This document shows, piece by piece, positions 1-9,223 of a stretch of 64,000 nt of DNA. The translations under genes were made by a program, and so were the position numbers. Origin of the DNA: Pedobacter kyungheensis. Lineage in GTDB: Bacteria; Bacteroidota; Bacteroidia; Sphingobacteriales; Sphingobacteriaceae. Positions within the stretch are counted from its first letter, which is position 1, and each line of letters opens with the position of its first letter. The stretch lies in assembly GCF_000812965.1 (NCBI RefSeq), contig NZ_JSYN01000023.1, positions 104,762 to 168,761 on the forward strand. The letters are read 5' to 3'. The notes beneath the pieces were generated by a model that was not told the DNA's origin, searched no databases, and saw nothing but the letters and a program-made list of their open reading frames with translations.

Positions 1-330
1 CTGTTTTGAGGGGATATATCCATCCAGGATAGCACCATCTGCTTGTTGAAACTGAAAAAAGGTTATCAGGTGTTTCCTGATCTGCGATTTATCGTTAACC
101 TTACAGCTTAATTCGATAAAGGTATTCAAATCCCTGATCCACACTTCACCATAGCCATCTCCGGCCGTAACACCTTTCTTGATCAACGCCTCGGCCATGG
201 TTTTAACCTGATTCATGACCGCAGGGGATACATTTTGGTGTGCCTTTTGTGTAATAGCCTTCGCCTGGGCTAAAGATACACCGGGCGTCGCCAGTGCAAT
301 AAACATGGCTAATGCAATATTTTTATTCAT
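1..330 (-). CDS. Secreted protein, possible six-hairpin glycosidase (partial)
   Basis: This is the N-terminal 110 residues of a leftward gene that runs off the window. It begins MNKNIALAMFIALATPGVSLAQ, a clear Sec signal peptide ending near an Ala-Gln junction, so the product is exported. A segment around residues 55-70 reads GDGYGEVWIRDLNTFIEL. A Trp-x-Arg-Asp block in this setting is common in (alpha/alpha)6-barrel glycosidases such as GH125 or GH78-like enzymes, and the neighbouring genes are glycosidases, so a glycan role is inferred. No catalytic residue can be assigned from the fragment. It is divergent from nothing and lies upstream of, and in the same direction as, the IclR gene. Confidence 0.6.
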   Translation of the reverse strand, partial: MNKNIALAMFIALATPGVSLAQAKAITQKAHQNVSPAVMNQVKTMAEALIKKGVTAGDGYGEVWIRDLNTFIELSCKVNDKSQIRKHLITFFQFQQADGAILDGYIPSKQ

Positions 331-390
331 CGGTTATAATTTATACTGTTTTTGCTACCTCATATTGAAGCACTTAACTATTCATAATCT

Positions 391-406
391 ATATGTACAA
401 ACATAT
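391..406. promoter_or_regulatory. Candidate operator upstream of the first gene
   Basis: An inverted repeat ATATGT-acaa-ACATAT lies 61 bases upstream of the start of the leftward secreted protein. A related ATATG-tttt-CATAT element lies upstream of the GH78 gene. The two could be binding sites of the IclR regulator between them, but the spacers differ (arms ATATG/CATAT are 6 and 4 bases apart) and the region is AT-rich, so this is tentative. Confidence 0.25.
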
Positions 407-488
407 ATACATTTAATCAATTATCAAACAGTTTCACAATATAATTACACCTCTGTTTGCATTGGGTTTAAACCCATGGCTAATTCAG

Positions 489-1262
489 TTAAACACCAAT
501 TCTTTGTTCAATCTTTTTAACGCATTTGTTGGCTTCGGCTAAAATTACCTTGCTGTCAATCGCCTGATCAGAATTTAAAGCGTTCAACATCGAAATGGTT
601 AAACAGGCAATAATGCCATTGTTGTTGGCAATACCAATGGGCACCGAAATATCGGTTACACCCGAAACAGCATCACTGTTTTTGAAATAGGAGCCCGTTT
701 GCTGAATTTCGGTCAAAGAGTTTAAGAAATCTTCCTGCTGTGGTTTGGCGTATTTTTTAAAAATAGCATTGTTTTTTAATACCGTATTCCGCTCGGCTTC
801 GGGCATATAAGCCAGTAATACTTTACCCGATGCGGTTAATGGTAACGGAAACAGGTTTCCTTCTTCAATAGAAAGGGCAATTGGCCCCGGACTTTTTGCA
901 TGGATAATGACCATTACCTGGTTCATATACAAAATACTGAGGTGACAGGATTGGCGCACCGAATTGGCCAGTTCTTCTAACGGAAACTGCGCCGCTTTTC
1001 TCAACTCATCAATAGGTGAGTGGCGGTGCGAAAGGTAAAAAAGTTTAAGCGATAACCGGTATTTCCCCGAAACCTCATCGCGTAAAATATAACCACGGCT
1101 TTCCAGACTCATCAGCATCCTATAAATTTCATTCGGTGTTTTTTCAATACCAATGGCAATTTCGGTTTGTGATAAGGGAATAGATTGCGCCGATAGATAC
1201 TCTAAAATATCAAGGCCTTTATCTAAAGCTGGCGCCTGATACTTCGATTCATTTTCTTTCAT
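489..1262 (-). CDS. IclR-family transcriptional regulator
   Basis: A 257-residue cytoplasmic regulator, the normal length for IclR. Residues about 12-72 form the winged helix-turn-helix (ALDKGLDILEYLSAQ, then SQTEIAIGIEKTPNEIYRML). Residues about 85-257 form the effector-binding domain, with LPLTASGKVLLAYMPEAER and SGVTDISVPIG blocks typical of the family. IclR proteins bind small acids or sugars and often control a neighbouring catabolic operon. It is divergent from the long glycan operon that starts at 1535, which is therefore its most likely target, together with itself and perhaps the secreted protein at the window edge. The ligand is unknown. Confidence 0.9.
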   Translation of the reverse strand: MKENESKYQAPALDKGLDILEYLSAQSIPLSQTEIAIGIEKTPNEIYRMLMSLESRGYILRDEVSGKYRLSLKLFYLSHRHSPIDELRKAAQFPLEELANSVRQSCHLSILYMNQVMVIIHAKSPGPIALSIEEGNLFPLPLTASGKVLLAYMPEAERNTVLKNNAIFKKYAKPQQEDFLNSLTEIQQTGSYFKNSDAVSGVTDISVPIGIANNNGIIACLTISMLNALNSDQAIDSKVILAEANKCVKKIEQRIGV

Positions 1263-1363
1263 ACAGGTTTAATTTGGTTGTATCGTATTTTTTACAGTTC
1301 CAAACATACAAAATGCATTCATATTTCTCATTCAGAATGAAATTATATAATTATTACATGAAT

Positions 1364-1399
1364 ATATGTTTTCATATTTAAAAAAAAGATTTATATTTG
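1364..1399 (+). promoter_or_regulatory. Candidate promoter and operator of the glycan operon
   Basis: TATATTTG at 1392-1399 matches the Bacteroidota -7 box TAnnTTTG; a TTTT tract about 19 bases upstream (1369-1372) could be the degenerate -33 element. The inverted repeat ATATG-tttt-CATAT at 1364-1377 sits on that -33 element, which would suit repression by IclR. TTCATATTT also occurs twice in the same gap (about 1317 and 1371). The leader to the GH78 start is about 130 bases. Confidence 0.35.
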
Positions 1400-1534
1400 A
1401 ATTACTTGTAAAATTTAAAGTTAAGCAAATTCTACAGCTTATGCTATATGGGCTAAGAATTTATTTCTAACTAAATTGAGCACGATAACCAACTATAAAC
1501 CTAAATCAAGCATCGAAAGCGATCTGTACGGCTA

Positions 1535-4288
1535 ATGAACAAACTTGTAATCTTTTCTTTTTTTTACCTGTTTACTTTTCCGCTGTTTGCTCAGGAGGTT
1601 AAGATATCGCATTTAAGCTGCGAATACCGCACAAATCCAATGGGAATTGATGCTGCGCAACCACATTTTAGCTGGCAAATGGTTTCGGATAAGCATAATA
1701 TCATGCAAACTGCTTATCAAATTTTAGTTTCAAAAAGTCTGACCGCCCTTAAGCAAGATAAAGGTGAAGTATGGGATTCGAAAAAGATTACTTCTAATCA
1801 ATCGATCCAGATAAAATATAAAGGAGCAGAACTCCAGTCAGCGCAAAAGTATTATTGGAAAATCAAAGTTTGGGATAACCAGGGCAAGCAATCTGCCTGG
1901 AGTGAACCCGCATTTTTCCAGATGGGCTTGTTAAATGCGGCTGACTGGAAGGGCGCAAAATGGATTGCTTACGAGAAACTGGCCGATTCGAACGTAAACG
2001 CGTTGCCTACGGATGGTAAAAAAGACAAATTTACCGGCAATAATATACTGCCGATGTTCCGTAAGGAATTTGCAGTAACCAAAAGCATTAAAAAGGCTAC
2101 CGCCTTTATTTCCGGATTAGGCCATTTTGAGATGAGTTTGAATGGCGAGAAAGTAGGAGATGATTACTTAGCACCTGGTTGGACCAAATATGATCGCGAA
2201 GCTTTATATGTAACTTACGACATTACCAAACAACTAAAAAAGGACGCAAATGCTGTTGGCGTAATGCTTGGGAATGGCTTTTACTACATTCCACCAGTAA
2301 AAGAAAGGTACCGGAAATTAAAAGTGGCTTATGGCTTCCCGAAAATGATCTGCCGTTTACTGATCGAATATACAGATGGTACTTCGGCCAATGTAATCAG
2401 CAACGAAAGCTGGAAAACGGCACCTTCACCAGTTACTTTTTCCAGTATTTATGGTGGCGAAGATTATAACGCAGGTTTAGCACAAAAAAACTGGAACCAG
2501 GCAGCTTTCAACGATAGCAAATGGAAAACCCCTTTGGTTGTGAATGGTCCGAAGCTAAACGCCCAGAAAGAAGAGCCTGTTAAAATTTTCGATCATTTTC
2601 CGGCAAAGCAGATTACACCATCTGCTAATGGTGACTGGGTTTATGATCTCGAACAAAACGCATCGGGCATTATTGAACTCCAGGTGAGCGGCAAAAAAGG
2701 CGACACCATCCGCATTACACCAGCCGAATTATTAAAAGAAGATGGCACTGTTACCCAGAAAAACATGGGTGGGCCTGTTTACTTTACCTATATTTTAAAT
2801 GGTGAGGGCATCGAAACCTGGCGGCCACGTTTTTTCTACTCGGGTTTCCGCTATCTGCAGGTTAAAGGAGGCGTTCCGGACGGGAAAGAAAACCCATTGA
2901 ACAACGCCATTATCAAAGATTTAAAAGGCCTGCATGTACGCAATGCAGCTCCAACTGTTGGCGAATTCACCTCTTCAAACGAATTGTTTAACAAAACCTT
3001 TAAACTGATAGATTGGGGAATTAAAAGTAATATGGTTAGTGTTTTTACCGACTGCCCACACCGCGAAAAACTCGGCTGGTTAGAGCAATTGCATTTAATG
3101 GGCAGCTCGGTAAATTACAATTATGCTGCTGCACCATTGTTTGCAAAAGCCTCAGTCGACATGCAAAATTCGCAGCTAGCCAACGGACTCGTTCCTGAAA
3201 TTGCGCCTGAGTACGTTAAATTTGAATGGGGAGGCGATATGTTCCGCGATTCGCCTGAATGGGGAAGCAGCAGTATTTTAGTACCCTGGGATTTGTACAA
3301 ATGGTATGGCGATAAACAGGCTTTGGCCAATAATTATCCCACCATGCAGCGTTACATCCAATATTTAGGCACCAAAGCCAGTAACCACATCTTATCGCAA
3401 GGCTTGGGGGATTGGTATGACCTTGGGCCAAAACCACCGGGCGTTTCCCAGCTTACACCAATGGGCATTACAGCCACTGCTATTTATTATTATGATTTAA
3501 AAATCCTTGAAAAAATAGCCACCCTATTGGGTAAAAAAGCTGATGCGCTAGCATATGCCAAACTTGCAATTTCAGTACGAGATGCATTTAATGCCAAATT
3601 CTTTAATCCAGAAACCAGGCAATACGGCTCGGGTAGCCAAACGGCCAATGCCATGGCTGTTTATATGGGTTTAGTTGAAGGAAAAGATAAACAGGTAGTT
3701 ATCGATAATCTTGTAAAAGACATTAGAAATAAAAACAACGGATTAACAGCAGGCGATATTGGCTATCGGTATGTACTACGCGTTTTAGAAGATGCCGGAC
3801 GCTCGGATGTGATTTTCGACATGAATAGCCGTAGCGATGTACCCGGCTATGGCATGCAATTAGCCAAAGGTGCTACCGCTTTAACCGAAAGCTGGGCTGC
3901 ACTACCTACGGTTTCCAATAATCATTTTATGCTGGGGCATTTAATGGAGTGGTTTTACAGTGGAGTGGGCGGGATCCGTCAGGATGAAAACTCGGTAGCC
4001 TTTAACCGGATTAAAATTTACCCTGAGATAGTTGGCGATTTAACTGCTGCAACAACGAGTTACCAATCGGCTTATGGTAAAATTGCTACCGACTGGAAAA
4101 AAACGACTGAGGGTTTCGAAATAGCCATAAATATTCCGGTGAATACCACCGCTGTGGTGTATATTCCGGTTTCAGCTAAACAAAGCCTTACAGAGGTTAA
4201 CAATACTAAATTCCAAAACCTGGGCACAGCCAATGGCAGAACCCAGGTAGCGATCGGTTCGGGTTATTATAAATTTAAAGTGAAGTAG
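1535..4288 (+). CDS. Alpha-L-rhamnosidase, GH78
   Basis: A 917-residue secreted glycosidase that removes terminal alpha-L-rhamnose from glycans or glycosides. Residues 1-20 form a signal peptide (LFTFPLFAQ). An N-terminal Ig-like/beta-sandwich part (about 22-130, 'YRTNPMGIDAAQPHFSWQM') is followed by the GH78 accessory domain with WIAYEK and WTKYDREALYVTYDIT, then the (alpha/alpha)6 catalytic barrel. The GH78 signature DCPHREKLGWLEQ lies at residues 506-518 and holds the presumed general-acid glutamate. A C-terminal beta-sandwich ends the protein. It is the first gene of the rightward operon, with only one base to the next gene. Function is well supported at family level; the exact glycan is unknown. 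Confidence 0.92.
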   Translation: MNKLVIFSFFYLFTFPLFAQEVKISHLSCEYRTNPMGIDAAQPHFSWQMVSDKHNIMQTAYQILVSKSLTALKQDKGEVWDSKKITSNQSIQIKYKGAELQSAQKYYWKIKVWDNQGKQSAWSEPAFFQMGLLNAADWKGAKWIAYEKLADSNVNALPTDGKKDKFTGNNILPMFRKEFAVTKSIKKATAFISGLGHFEMSLNGEKVGDDYLAPGWTKYDREALYVTYDITKQLKKDANAVGVMLGNGFYYIPPVKERYRKLKVAYGFPKMICRLLIEYTDGTSANVISNESWKTAPSPVTFSSIYGGEDYNAGLAQKNWNQAAFNDSKWKTPLVVNGPKLNAQKEEPVKIFDHFPAKQITPSANGDWVYDLEQNASGIIELQVSGKKGDTIRITPAELLKEDGTVTQKNMGGPVYFTYILNGEGIETWRPRFFYSGFRYLQVKGGVPDGKENPLNNAIIKDLKGLHVRNAAPTVGEFTSSNELFNKTFKLIDWGIKSNMVSVFTDCPHREKLGWLEQLHLMGSSVNYNYAAAPLFAKASVDMQNSQLANGLVPEIAPEYVKFEWGGDMFRDSPEWGSSSILVPWDLYKWYGDKQALANNYPTMQRYIQYLGTKASNHILSQGLGDWYDLGPKPPGVSQLTPMGITATAIYYYDLKILEKIATLLGKKADALAYAKLAISVRDAFNAKFFNPETRQYGSGSQTANAMAVYMGLVEGKDKQVVIDNLVKDIRNKNNGLTAGDIGYRYVLRVLEDAGRSDVIFDMNSRSDVPGYGMQLAKGATALTESWAALPTVSNNHFMLGHLMEWFYSGVGGIRQDENSVAFNRIKIYPEIVGDLTAATTSYQSAYGKIATDWKKTTEGFEIAINIPVNTTAVVYIPVSAKQSLTEVNNTKFQNLGTANGRTQVAIGSGYYKFKVK

Positions 4289-4289
4289 C

Positions 4290-5396
4290 ATGAGAACGAT
4301 CTGGATATATCTGATAGGCCTTTTAACAACAGCTACAGCATTTGCTCAAGAAGCTAAAAATCCGGTATCTGCTGCCGAAATGGAAAAAATTTACCAGGAA
4401 GTGAAAACGCCTTTCAAATACGGACTGGTTATGGTACCGAACGATAAAGAACATAAAATGGATTGTCCAACCATTTTTAGAAAAGGCAAATACTGGTACA
4501 TGACTTATCTGATTTTTAGCGGTCGCGGTTACGAAACCTGGATGGCAAAAAGCAGCGATTTACTGCACTGGAAAAATCAGGGTAAGTTAATGTCGTTCGA
4601 AGATTCAGGCAAATGGGACGATAACCAGAAAGCAGGCTACAATGCACTTTTAGATATCAAATGGGGAGGTAGTTACCAGGCTAACAGCTTTAATGGCAAA
4701 TACTGGATGTCGTATTTCGGTGGCAAAGCACGTGGATACGAGGTAGAGCCTTTATCTATTGGCATGGCTTATATAAATCAACATCCCTCGATTGTGCAGG
4801 AGTGGAAACGACTGGATCAACCGGTTTTAAGTTCGCTCGACAGCGATGTACGTTGGTGGGAAAACCGACATAAACTATTTAAAAGTACGGTGATTGCCGA
4901 TCAGAAAAAGTTAACGGGCCATCCTTTTGTGATGTATTACAACGCTGTTGGCGATTCGCTGGCAAACAATAAAAAAACACGTTGGTACGAACGCATTGGC
5001 ATGGCCGTATCAGACGATATGGTGCATTGGCAACGCTACCTGAAAAATCCGGTTGTACATCATCCGGTTGGCATTACTGGTGATGCGGTAATCCAGCAGA
5101 TAGGAAGCAATTATGTAATGTTTTATTTCGGTGCGTTCTGGCAGGACAGAAAAGGTTCTTTTAACCGTTTTGCGGTATCTAAAGATCTCGTCAACTGGAC
5201 TGACTGGACGGGTAATAACCTGATCGAATCATCGGAAAAATATGATGAGTTATATGCGCACAAATCGTTCGTCATTAAGTACAAAGGCATTGTTTTCCAC
5301 TTTTATTGTGCCGTGAACAAACAAGACCAGCGGGGCATTGCTGTGGCTACTTCGAAGGATTTAGGAAAAAGTAAAGTGAATTTTGTTCAAAATTAA
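4290..5396 (+). CDS. Secreted five-bladed beta-propeller glycosidase (GH43/GH117/GH130-like)
   Basis: A 368-residue protein with a signal peptide (to about A19) and repeated propeller motifs: MAKSSDLLHWKNQG, GMAVSDDMVHWQRY and FAVSKDLVNWTDW mark successive blades. MDCPTIFRKGKYWYMTY places Asp58 at the position normally taken by the catalytic base of clan GH-F/J-type propellers. These features give the fold, but not the family: GH43, GH117 and GH130 relatives and unclassified glycosidases look alike at this level. Its position between GH78 and GH2 genes, with 1- and 3-base gaps, shows co-translation and a shared substrate. Confidence 0.75.
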   Translation: MRTIWIYLIGLLTTATAFAQEAKNPVSAAEMEKIYQEVKTPFKYGLVMVPNDKEHKMDCPTIFRKGKYWYMTYLIFSGRGYETWMAKSSDLLHWKNQGKLMSFEDSGKWDDNQKAGYNALLDIKWGGSYQANSFNGKYWMSYFGGKARGYEVEPLSIGMAYINQHPSIVQEWKRLDQPVLSSLDSDVRWWENRHKLFKSTVIADQKKLTGHPFVMYYNAVGDSLANNKKTRWYERIGMAVSDDMVHWQRYLKNPVVHHPVGITGDAVIQQIGSNYVMFYFGAFWQDRKGSFNRFAVSKDLVNWTDWTGNNLIESSEKYDELYAHKSFVIKYKGIVFHFYCAVNKQDQRGIAVATSKDLGKSKVNFVQN

Positions 5397-5399
5397 GAA

Positions 5400-7934
5400 A
5401 TGAGAATACCGGGCATTTATAAGGTTTTTATGGTATCCCTGCTGGGATTATTAGCCTCGCAAAATTGTGATGCTAATCCATTATTCGTCATTTCGACCGG
5501 AGCGCAGCGGAATGCCTGCCCGTACAGGCGGGGAGAAATCTTTTCGCAAGGCACCAACCATGATAGACAATTATCGGTCGGGGAGACACCAACCGATAGA
5601 GAATCCCGAGTAAAAACCAGCTTCAACCAAGACTGGAAATTTTTCCTGGGTGATGATCCATCCGCCAGGAATTCGCTATACAATGACTCCAAATGGAGAA
5701 AAGTTAATTTACCGCACGACTGGAGCATTGAAGGGAAATTTGACGAAAAGAACCCTGCTAAACCTGAGGGTGGTGGTCTGCCGACAGGTATTGGCTGGTA
5801 CAGGAAAACATTTACGGCGCCTGCCGATTTTAAAAACAAACTGGTTACCGTTGAGTTTGACGGCGTTTATAAAAACAGCGAGGTTTGGGTAAATGGCCAC
5901 TATTTGGGTAAACGTCCTTATGGCTACAGCTCTTTTGCTTACGAAATCAGTAGATTCTTAAAGTCAGGAAATAACATCATTGCTGTGAAGGTTGATAATT
6001 CTTTGCAGCCTGATTCTCGCTGGTACTCTGGTTCTGGAATTTACAGAAACGTATGGTTAACTACTACTGCCAAAGTTGCCGTGGCCAAATGGGGCACTTT
6101 TGTAACTACGGGTACTGATGGAAAAGTGAGTATAAAAACGCAAATCCAGAATAAAACTTCGAAACAGCAGGCCGCAGTTTTAGTACATAGCATCTATGAT
6201 GGCAATGGGAAACTGATCTTAAAAACACAGGCACAAAACATCAAAGTAGATACAGCAGGAATAATCGTTAACAGCGATAGTGAGCTTAAAAACCCTGTGC
6301 TTTGGTCGTTAAAAAGGCCTGCACAGTATAAAGTGGTTACGCAAATTTTGCAAAACAACAAGCCTATCGATACTTATGAAACTAAATTCGGATTCAGAAC
6401 CTTCAATTTTGATGCAGAAAAGGGTTTTTCTTTAAATGGCTTACCAACCAAAATACTGGGTGTTTGCCTACACCACGATTTAGGTGCTTTGGGCGCTGCT
6501 GTAAATGTTCGCGCCATGGAACGCCAGCTCGAAATCATGAAAGCCATGGGGGTGAACGCCATCCGCACGGCTCACAATCCGCCAGCACCTGAGTTTTTAG
6601 ATTTATGTGATGAAATGGGTTTTCTCGTAATGGATGAAGCATTTGACATGTGGGCGAAAAAGAAAAACAAAAACGATTATCACCTCAATTTCCCCGAATG
6701 GCATAAACGCGATCTGGAAGATATGATTCTCCGCGACCGCAATCACCCTTCCATTATTTTATGGAGCATTGGAAACGAAATCCGCGAGCAGTTCGACAGT
6801 ACCGGTGTAGCACTAACCAAAGAGTTGGTGGCTACAGTTAAAACCCTCGATCAAAGTCGCCCGGTGATCTCGGCATTAACCGAAACCGATGCCAAAAAGA
6901 ACTTTATTTACCAGGCCAATGCGTTGGATATTTACGGATTAAACTATAACCATAAATTGTATAAAGATTGGCCTAAAAACTATCCCGGCGTTAAGTTTCT
7001 GGCCACCGAAACCACATCAGCGTTAGAAACCAGAGGTTTTTATGATACGGCAGATACTATCCGTCGCTGGCCCAGGGACGGAAAAACCAAATTTACCGAA
7101 GGCAACAGCGAATGGTCGGCCTCTGCTTACGATAATGTTTCAGCTTATTGGGGCTCTACACATGAAGAAACATGGAAAGCCGCCAAAAAATACGATCATG
7201 TTTCAGGTCTTTTTGTCTGGACGGGTTTTGATTATCTCGGTGAGCCATTACCTTATCCATGGCCTGCACGCAGCTCGTATTTCGGAATTGTCGATTTAGC
7301 GGGTTTCCCTAAAGATTCGTATTACATGTACCAAAGCGAGTGGACCGATAAACCGGTACTGCATATCCTGCCACACTGGAACTGGGAAGCGGGCAAATCT
7401 GTAGAGGTTTGGGCTTACTACAATCAGGCTGATGAGGTAGAGCTGTACCTGAATGGAAAATCTTTAGGTAAAAAATCGAAACAGAATGATGATTTGCACG
7501 TGCAGTGGAACGTAAATTTTGTTCCGGGAACGCTTAAAGCCGTATCGCGCAAAAATGGAAAAGAGGTTTTGGTTCGTGAAGTAAAAACTGCCGGCGATCC
7601 GGCTAAAATTGAATTAATAGCCGATAGAAAACAGATTAAAGCCGATGGTAAAGATTTATCATTTATCACCGTACGCATTTTAGATAAAGCAGGAAATGTA
7701 GTGCCAAATGCCGATAACCTGGTTGATTTTAAAGTAGAAGGCAATGGATTTATTGCAGGTGTAGATAATGGTTTTCAGGCAAGTTTAGAGCCTTTTAAAG
7801 CGAGCTACCGCAAAGCTTTTCATGGTTTATGCCTGGCTATTTTGCAGGCTACAGAAAAAGCAGGGGTGATTAAGCTAACAGCAACATCGGCAGGTTTGTC
7901 ATCGGCAGTTATAGAAATTGGAACAAATAAATAA
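5400..7934 (+). CDS. Beta-galactosidase-like GH2 glycosidase
   Basis: An 844-residue secreted GH2 enzyme. A signal peptide (residues 1 to about 25) is followed by about 38 residues (29-66) whose DNA is intergenic-repeat sequence, and only then by the family start 'KTSFNQDWKFFLGD'. The sugar-binding jelly-roll (about 75-220), Ig-like domain and TIM barrel follow. The acid/base is Glu460 in SIGNEIRE and the probable nucleophile is Glu537 in LATETTSALE. A C-terminal domain (from about 690) resembles the DUF4982/Ig-like ends of Bacteroidota GH2 proteins. Sugar specificity (beta-galactose, glucuronate or L-arabinopyranose) cannot be read from the sequence. Confidence 0.88.
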   Translation: MRIPGIYKVFMVSLLGLLASQNCDANPLFVISTGAQRNACPYRRGEIFSQGTNHDRQLSVGETPTDRESRVKTSFNQDWKFFLGDDPSARNSLYNDSKWRKVNLPHDWSIEGKFDEKNPAKPEGGGLPTGIGWYRKTFTAPADFKNKLVTVEFDGVYKNSEVWVNGHYLGKRPYGYSSFAYEISRFLKSGNNIIAVKVDNSLQPDSRWYSGSGIYRNVWLTTTAKVAVAKWGTFVTTGTDGKVSIKTQIQNKTSKQQAAVLVHSIYDGNGKLILKTQAQNIKVDTAGIIVNSDSELKNPVLWSLKRPAQYKVVTQILQNNKPIDTYETKFGFRTFNFDAEKGFSLNGLPTKILGVCLHHDLGALGAAVNVRAMERQLEIMKAMGVNAIRTAHNPPAPEFLDLCDEMGFLVMDEAFDMWAKKKNKNDYHLNFPEWHKRDLEDMILRDRNHPSIILWSIGNEIREQFDSTGVALTKELVATVKTLDQSRPVISALTETDAKKNFIYQANALDIYGLNYNHKLYKDWPKNYPGVKFLATETTSALETRGFYDTADTIRRWPRDGKTKFTEGNSEWSASAYDNVSAYWGSTHEETWKAAKKYDHVSGLFVWTGFDYLGEPLPYPWPARSSYFGIVDLAGFPKDSYYMYQSEWTDKPVLHILPHWNWEAGKSVEVWAYYNQADEVELYLNGKSLGKKSKQNDDLHVQWNVNFVPGTLKAVSRKNGKEVLVREVKTAGDPAKIELIADRKQIKADGKDLSFITVRILDKAGNVVPNADNLVDFKVEGNGFIAGVDNGFQASLEPFKASYRKAFHGLCLAILQATEKAGVIKLTATSAGLSSAVIEIGTNK
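5486..5598. repeat. Intergenic-type repeats inside the GH2 reading frame
   Basis: Positions 5486-5544 begin CGTCATTTCGACCGGAGCG and contain an inverted GCCTGCCCGTACAGGCGGG block: a REP-like element of the kind found between genes elsewhere here. Positions 5572-5598 are a copy of the GGTTGGTG-type hairpin (tcggtcgggg-aga-caccaaccga). Both are read through in frame between the signal peptide and the mature enzyme. Confidence 0.8.
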
Positions 7935-7947
7935 ATGCGTTGCAAAG

Positions 7948-8038
7948 CTGGTTGGTGTGGCACCAACCAGTAAGATATAAAAGTGTTTGTGCCCTTTGTG
8001 GTTAAAAATAAAAGATGGTTCGTGTGGACACGAACCAT
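7948..8038. repeat. Two GGTT(G/C)GTG palindromes between operon parts
   Basis: 7948-7970 has 10-base arms CTGGTTGGTG/CACCAACCAG around TGG. 8015-8038 has 11-base arms ATGGTTCGTGT/ACACGAACCAT around GG. Between them, 7983-8006 reads GTTTGTGCCCTTTGTGGTTA, another common interspersed motif. There is no gene in this 128-base gap. Confidence 0.8.
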
Positions 8039-8062
8039 GACAAAAATAAATAATAAGAATAA

Positions 8063-9223
8063 GTGGAGAAGACGATCAATTTAAAAGGAATAACCTGGAA
8101 CCACAGTCGTGGCTTATTGCCAATGGTGGCAACTGCACAGCGGTTTTCAGAATTGCACCCCAATGTAAACATCACCTGGGAAAAGCGGAGCTTGCAGCAA
8201 TTTGCCGATTTCTCTATCCAGGAGCTGGCAGAGCGTTTCGACTTATTGGTGATTGATCACCCCTGGGCGGGCTTTGCCGCCAAAACCAAGTCGATTGTTC
8301 CTTTGGATTTTTATCTCAGTTACGCCTATTTAAAAGATCAGGAAGAGAATTCTGTAGGGCAATCTTACGAAAGTTATACTTACGATGGTCATTTATGGGC
8401 ATTATCCATCGATGCAGCCACACCTGTAGCTGCCAGCCGGCCAGATTTACTGGCTGAAAAGGGTTTTTCCCTGCCTCAATCTTTTGAAGACTTAATGACA
8501 CTGGCCGATGCAGGCCTGGTAGCCTTTGCAGGCATTCCGATAGATGTGTTAATGAATTTCTACACGCTTTGCTGCTCTTTGGGCGAAGATCCCTGCCAGA
8601 ACGATGAAACTGTAATTTCAACTGAAATCGGTGTAAAGGCGCTACAAATGTACCGTCAGCTGGCATCAAAAATAGATCCCGCAAATTTCAACAGAAACCC
8701 CATTCAGGTATATGAAGCCATGACCCAAACGGATCAGATTGCTTATTGCCCCTTTGCCTACGGTTATGCCAATTATTCGAGAAATGGTTATGCACGAAAA
8801 GTGCTGCACTTTCATGATATGATATCAGTGAATGGCAAAACAAATTTAAGAAGCACCTTAGGCGGCACTGGCTTGGCTATTTCAGCTAAATGTGCCGAAC
8901 TCGAAATGGCAGCCAAATATGTTGAGTTTGTTGGTTCGCCGGCTTGTCAGGCTACCTTGTATTTCGAAAGCGGAGGGCAGCCCGGGCATCTGGCTGCATG
9001 GAAAAATGAGGAGGTGAACCGCCAGAGCCAGCAATATTTTACCAACACATTACCAGCCTTACAAAGAGCATTCTTACGCCCCCGCTACCATGGCTCCATG
9101 TATTTTCAGGATCATGCCGGTGATGTAGTGCGCAATTATTTAATGGGTAAGGGCGATGAAATGACAGTTTTATCTGCGTTGAACGAGTTATATCAGCAAT
9201 CTAAAAGTTTAGCAGTATCATGA
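8063..9223 (+). CDS. Solute-binding-protein-like, no signal peptide
   Basis: A 386-residue protein with the two-lobed bacterial extracellular solute-binding fold (SBP family 1/8, MalE/UgpB-like): ITWNHSRGLLPMVATAQRFSELHP at the start, FDLLVIDHPWAGFA, then 'ALSIDAATPVAASRPDLL' and a C-terminal hinge region GGTGLAISAKCAELEMAAKYVEF. It starts at GTG. An in-frame TAA (8060-8062) lies directly upstream, so no N-terminal signal peptide can have been missed and the protein should be cytoplasmic. No ABC permease or ATPase is nearby. Its stop overlaps the next start (ATGA), tying it to the CoA-transferase. Ligand and role are unknown; a cytosolic binding or carrier protein is inferred. Confidence 0.75.
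   Translation: MEKTINLKGITWNHSRGLLPMVATAQRFSELHPNVNITWEKRSLQQFADFSIQELAERFDLLVIDHPWAGFAAKTKSIVPLDFYLSYAYLKDQEENSVGQSYESYTYDGHLWALSIDAATPVAASRPDLLAEKGFSLPQSFEDLMTLADAGLVAFAGIPIDVLMNFYTLCCSLGEDPCQNDETVISTEIGVKALQMYRQLASKIDPANFNRNPIQVYEAMTQTDQIAYCPFAYGYANYSRNGYARKVLHFHDMISVNGKTNLRSTLGGTGLAISAKCAELEMAAKYVEFVGSPACQATLYFESGGQPGHLAAWKNEEVNRQSQQYFTNTLPALQRAFLRPRYHGSMYFQDHAGDVVRNYLMGKGDEMTVLSALNELYQQSKSLAVS

Noticed and set aside
5417..5839. Minus-strand open frame over the GH2 start
   Set aside because: Antisense shadow; part of it is translated from the palindromic repeats.
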